Assembly: GCA_008711295.1 (NCBI GenBank)
Contig: VUYV01000622.1
Span: forward strand, 186,001 to 250,000
Reading direction: 5' to 3'
Source: Anarhynchus alexandrinus
Taxonomy: Eukaryota > Chordata > Aves > Charadriiformes > Charadriidae
DNA length: 64,000 nt
A program made the position numbers and the translations under genes. This document shows positions 62,520 to 64,000 of this stretch, in pieces. Every line of letters begins with the position of its first letter. Position 1 is the stretch's first letter. The notes below the pieces were generated by a model that did no database searches, had not been told where the DNA came from, and saw only the letters and a list, made by a program, of their open reading frames with translations.

Positions 62520-62932
62520 CATTCATCAAGCAGTTGGGCTTCTGTCTTGTAGGACCCTTCCTGCTCTCGACCACTCCTGCCAGGCTTGCTGGGCTTGGAC
62601 TTTAAAGATACTCTGCCTTTATCCATAGCTTGGGGGCAGCTGTGGATTCATAGTTCCAACTCTGTGGTTTTCTTCTCAGAAAAGGCAGTGGGTTCCTGAA
62701 AACCTCTGCTGGTTTTTGGAGCCCAAACTCTTCTGGCTTTCAAAGGGGACTTTTCCTCCTCATTGCTTGCAGTGCCTGAAACCCTCTCAAGTCAGTTTGT
62801 TCCTGCAAATGCTTTGAGACTCTTCCAGCTTCCTAGAGTGCTCTGAGCTCTCATCTTTGGGATCCCTTTGGAGGCAGGTCTGGAGGACACCCAGCTAACA
62901 ACCCACTTCCCTGCCACACTGGGGGATCTGAC
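62498..62932 (-). pseudogene. Long minus-strand frame with two internal stops, product unknown
   Basis: From 62932 down to TAA at 62500-62498 one minus-strand frame of 144 codons has only two stops (at 62794-62792 and 62650-62648), fewer than expected by chance. It contains SNEEEKSPLKARRVWAPKTS and later SKPSKPGRSGREQEG, a Lys/Ser/Glu-rich disordered-protein texture. It overlaps the plus-strand frame at 62125-62519 only slightly. Inference: possible relic of a coding exon on the minus strand; chance cannot be excluded. No splice sites were identified. Confidence 0.2.
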
Positions 62933-64000
62933 TCAAAGCCTGACTGTGCAGGAAGCTGACTCCTGATTTTGGTAGGCCTGCAGAACGACTCATGTCTCCA
63001 CTATCTGTGCAAGAAATTCTTAAACCTTTGCTCACAGCGAGTAGCAGCTGATGCTCTTAATCATCACGGAGAAGAAAGGGGAGGGATGGAAAAATGTCTG
63101 CCTCCCAGCTCTTACTGAGGCTTTAGGATAAGACCTTTCCTCAGTGGGGGCTGGTTCTCCTCCAACTTTCTACATTGTTCCTTTGAAGCATCCTACCTCT
63201 TTGATCCTGTTGAAAACAAGGTAATGGTAGTCTTAATGGGCAAGTTATTACGGTCTTCCCCAAGCAGCTAACTGCAGACAAGCCAAGTGAGAATCCTTCC
63301 CATATCTATTATGAAATGACCCTCTGAGACTGGAAATACTGAAACAGCCTAACAGTAGGATAGAGTACCAGCACAATATCAAAGCCTCTAAAACAGAAGT
63401 TCCCCAGATTTTCCAGTCCTCCCTTGTTGTTCAAAGACTCCTCCTTCATCAAAGCTCAAACCCTCGCAGGACCAACAGATCATGTGAGAGGCATCAGAGG
63501 ATTATTAATTTGAAAGAAATGGGTGGAAAGTGTGTCAAGCACGCCCAATCTTTGAACTGGGTACTTTAGAAGATCATTGCAAAATAAAAGACAACTGCAC
63601 ATTCATTTCTCTTTAGAAAGAACATATTGCACAAAGCCACAAAAGTTACATGACCTTCATGTGAAGGAGAACAGAAAGACTAATCTTCACTCATTGTAAA
63701 TTGACTTGGAAAGGCAACAAAGCGATGCCAGTTTTCACCAGCTGAAGATACGACCAAATGTCTGCGGTACACTGAAGACAAAACTATAAGGCTTATTCAT
63801 TGCGAATGCTTCTGGGCATATGTTAATCAGTGAGAAATTTCTTTCCAGAGATGATTATGGTGCAAATAGAAGTCTGTGAATTTGGCCTGTTATGAAGACT
63901 GTGCCTTTCTCTAAAGCATGCAGTGGAGGGTGGGATCTATTAACATCATCTGGCTGCTGGAAAGCCTACTGTCTCAGAGTTGTTTCTGTCTGGTAGCTTG
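62933..64000. other. Noncoding stretch, no gene seen
   Basis: Unique sequence with no ORF of note and no recognised repeat up to the window end. Confidence 0.5.

Noticed and set aside
1..64000. CRISPR arrays, rRNA, tRNA, prophage or bacterial operons
   Set aside because: No regularly spaced repeats, no recognisable tRNA A/B boxes in a cloverleaf, no rRNA motifs and no run of co-directional long ORFs.

Overview
The window looks like nuclear DNA of a bird, or less likely another sauropsid. The best evidence is a CR1 LINE fragment at about 41738-42482 on the minus strand. It keeps readable pieces of the reverse-transcriptase ORF and the familiar CR1 3' untranslated region. A short second CR1 3'-end relic lies near 29770-29850 on the plus strand. 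Everything else fits vertebrate intergenic or intronic DNA: no operons, no ribosome-binding-site-linked ORFs, short overlapping chance ORFs on both strands, few CpGs outside two small clusters, and many A/T homopolymers. I do not recognise a host gene and cannot name the locus or species.

Layout. 1-5.8 kb: a 36-bp alternating purine-pyrimidine tract, a possible short terminal coding exon at 2373-2454 behind a strong polypyrimidine/CAG acceptor, and an exon-like frame on the minus strand at 3942-4127. 5.8-25.5 kb: unique noncoding DNA with simple repeats. 25.7-26.0 kb: a modest CpG cluster with a NotI site. 29.8 kb: CR1 relic. 31.4-31.6 kb: a TATA box followed by a dense CpG cluster, the most promoter-like place seen. 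33.0-33.2 kb: a possible internal exon with acceptor and donor. 41.7-42.5 kb: the CR1 element with a perfect 12-bp hairpin near its 3' end. 44.2 kb: a long pyrimidine tract with an unresolved base. 47-59 kb: several AT-rich, homeodomain-site-rich stretches that look like enhancer-type conserved noncoding elements, though conservation cannot be judged from one sequence. 62.1-62.9 kb: exon- or pseudogene-like frames on both strands.

No genes can be shown to work together here. I found no convincing rRNA, tRNA, CRISPR, viral or bacterial feature and no sign of a new multi-gene system. The exon calls are hypotheses based on splice signals and open frames, and most of the window is best treated as noncoding.
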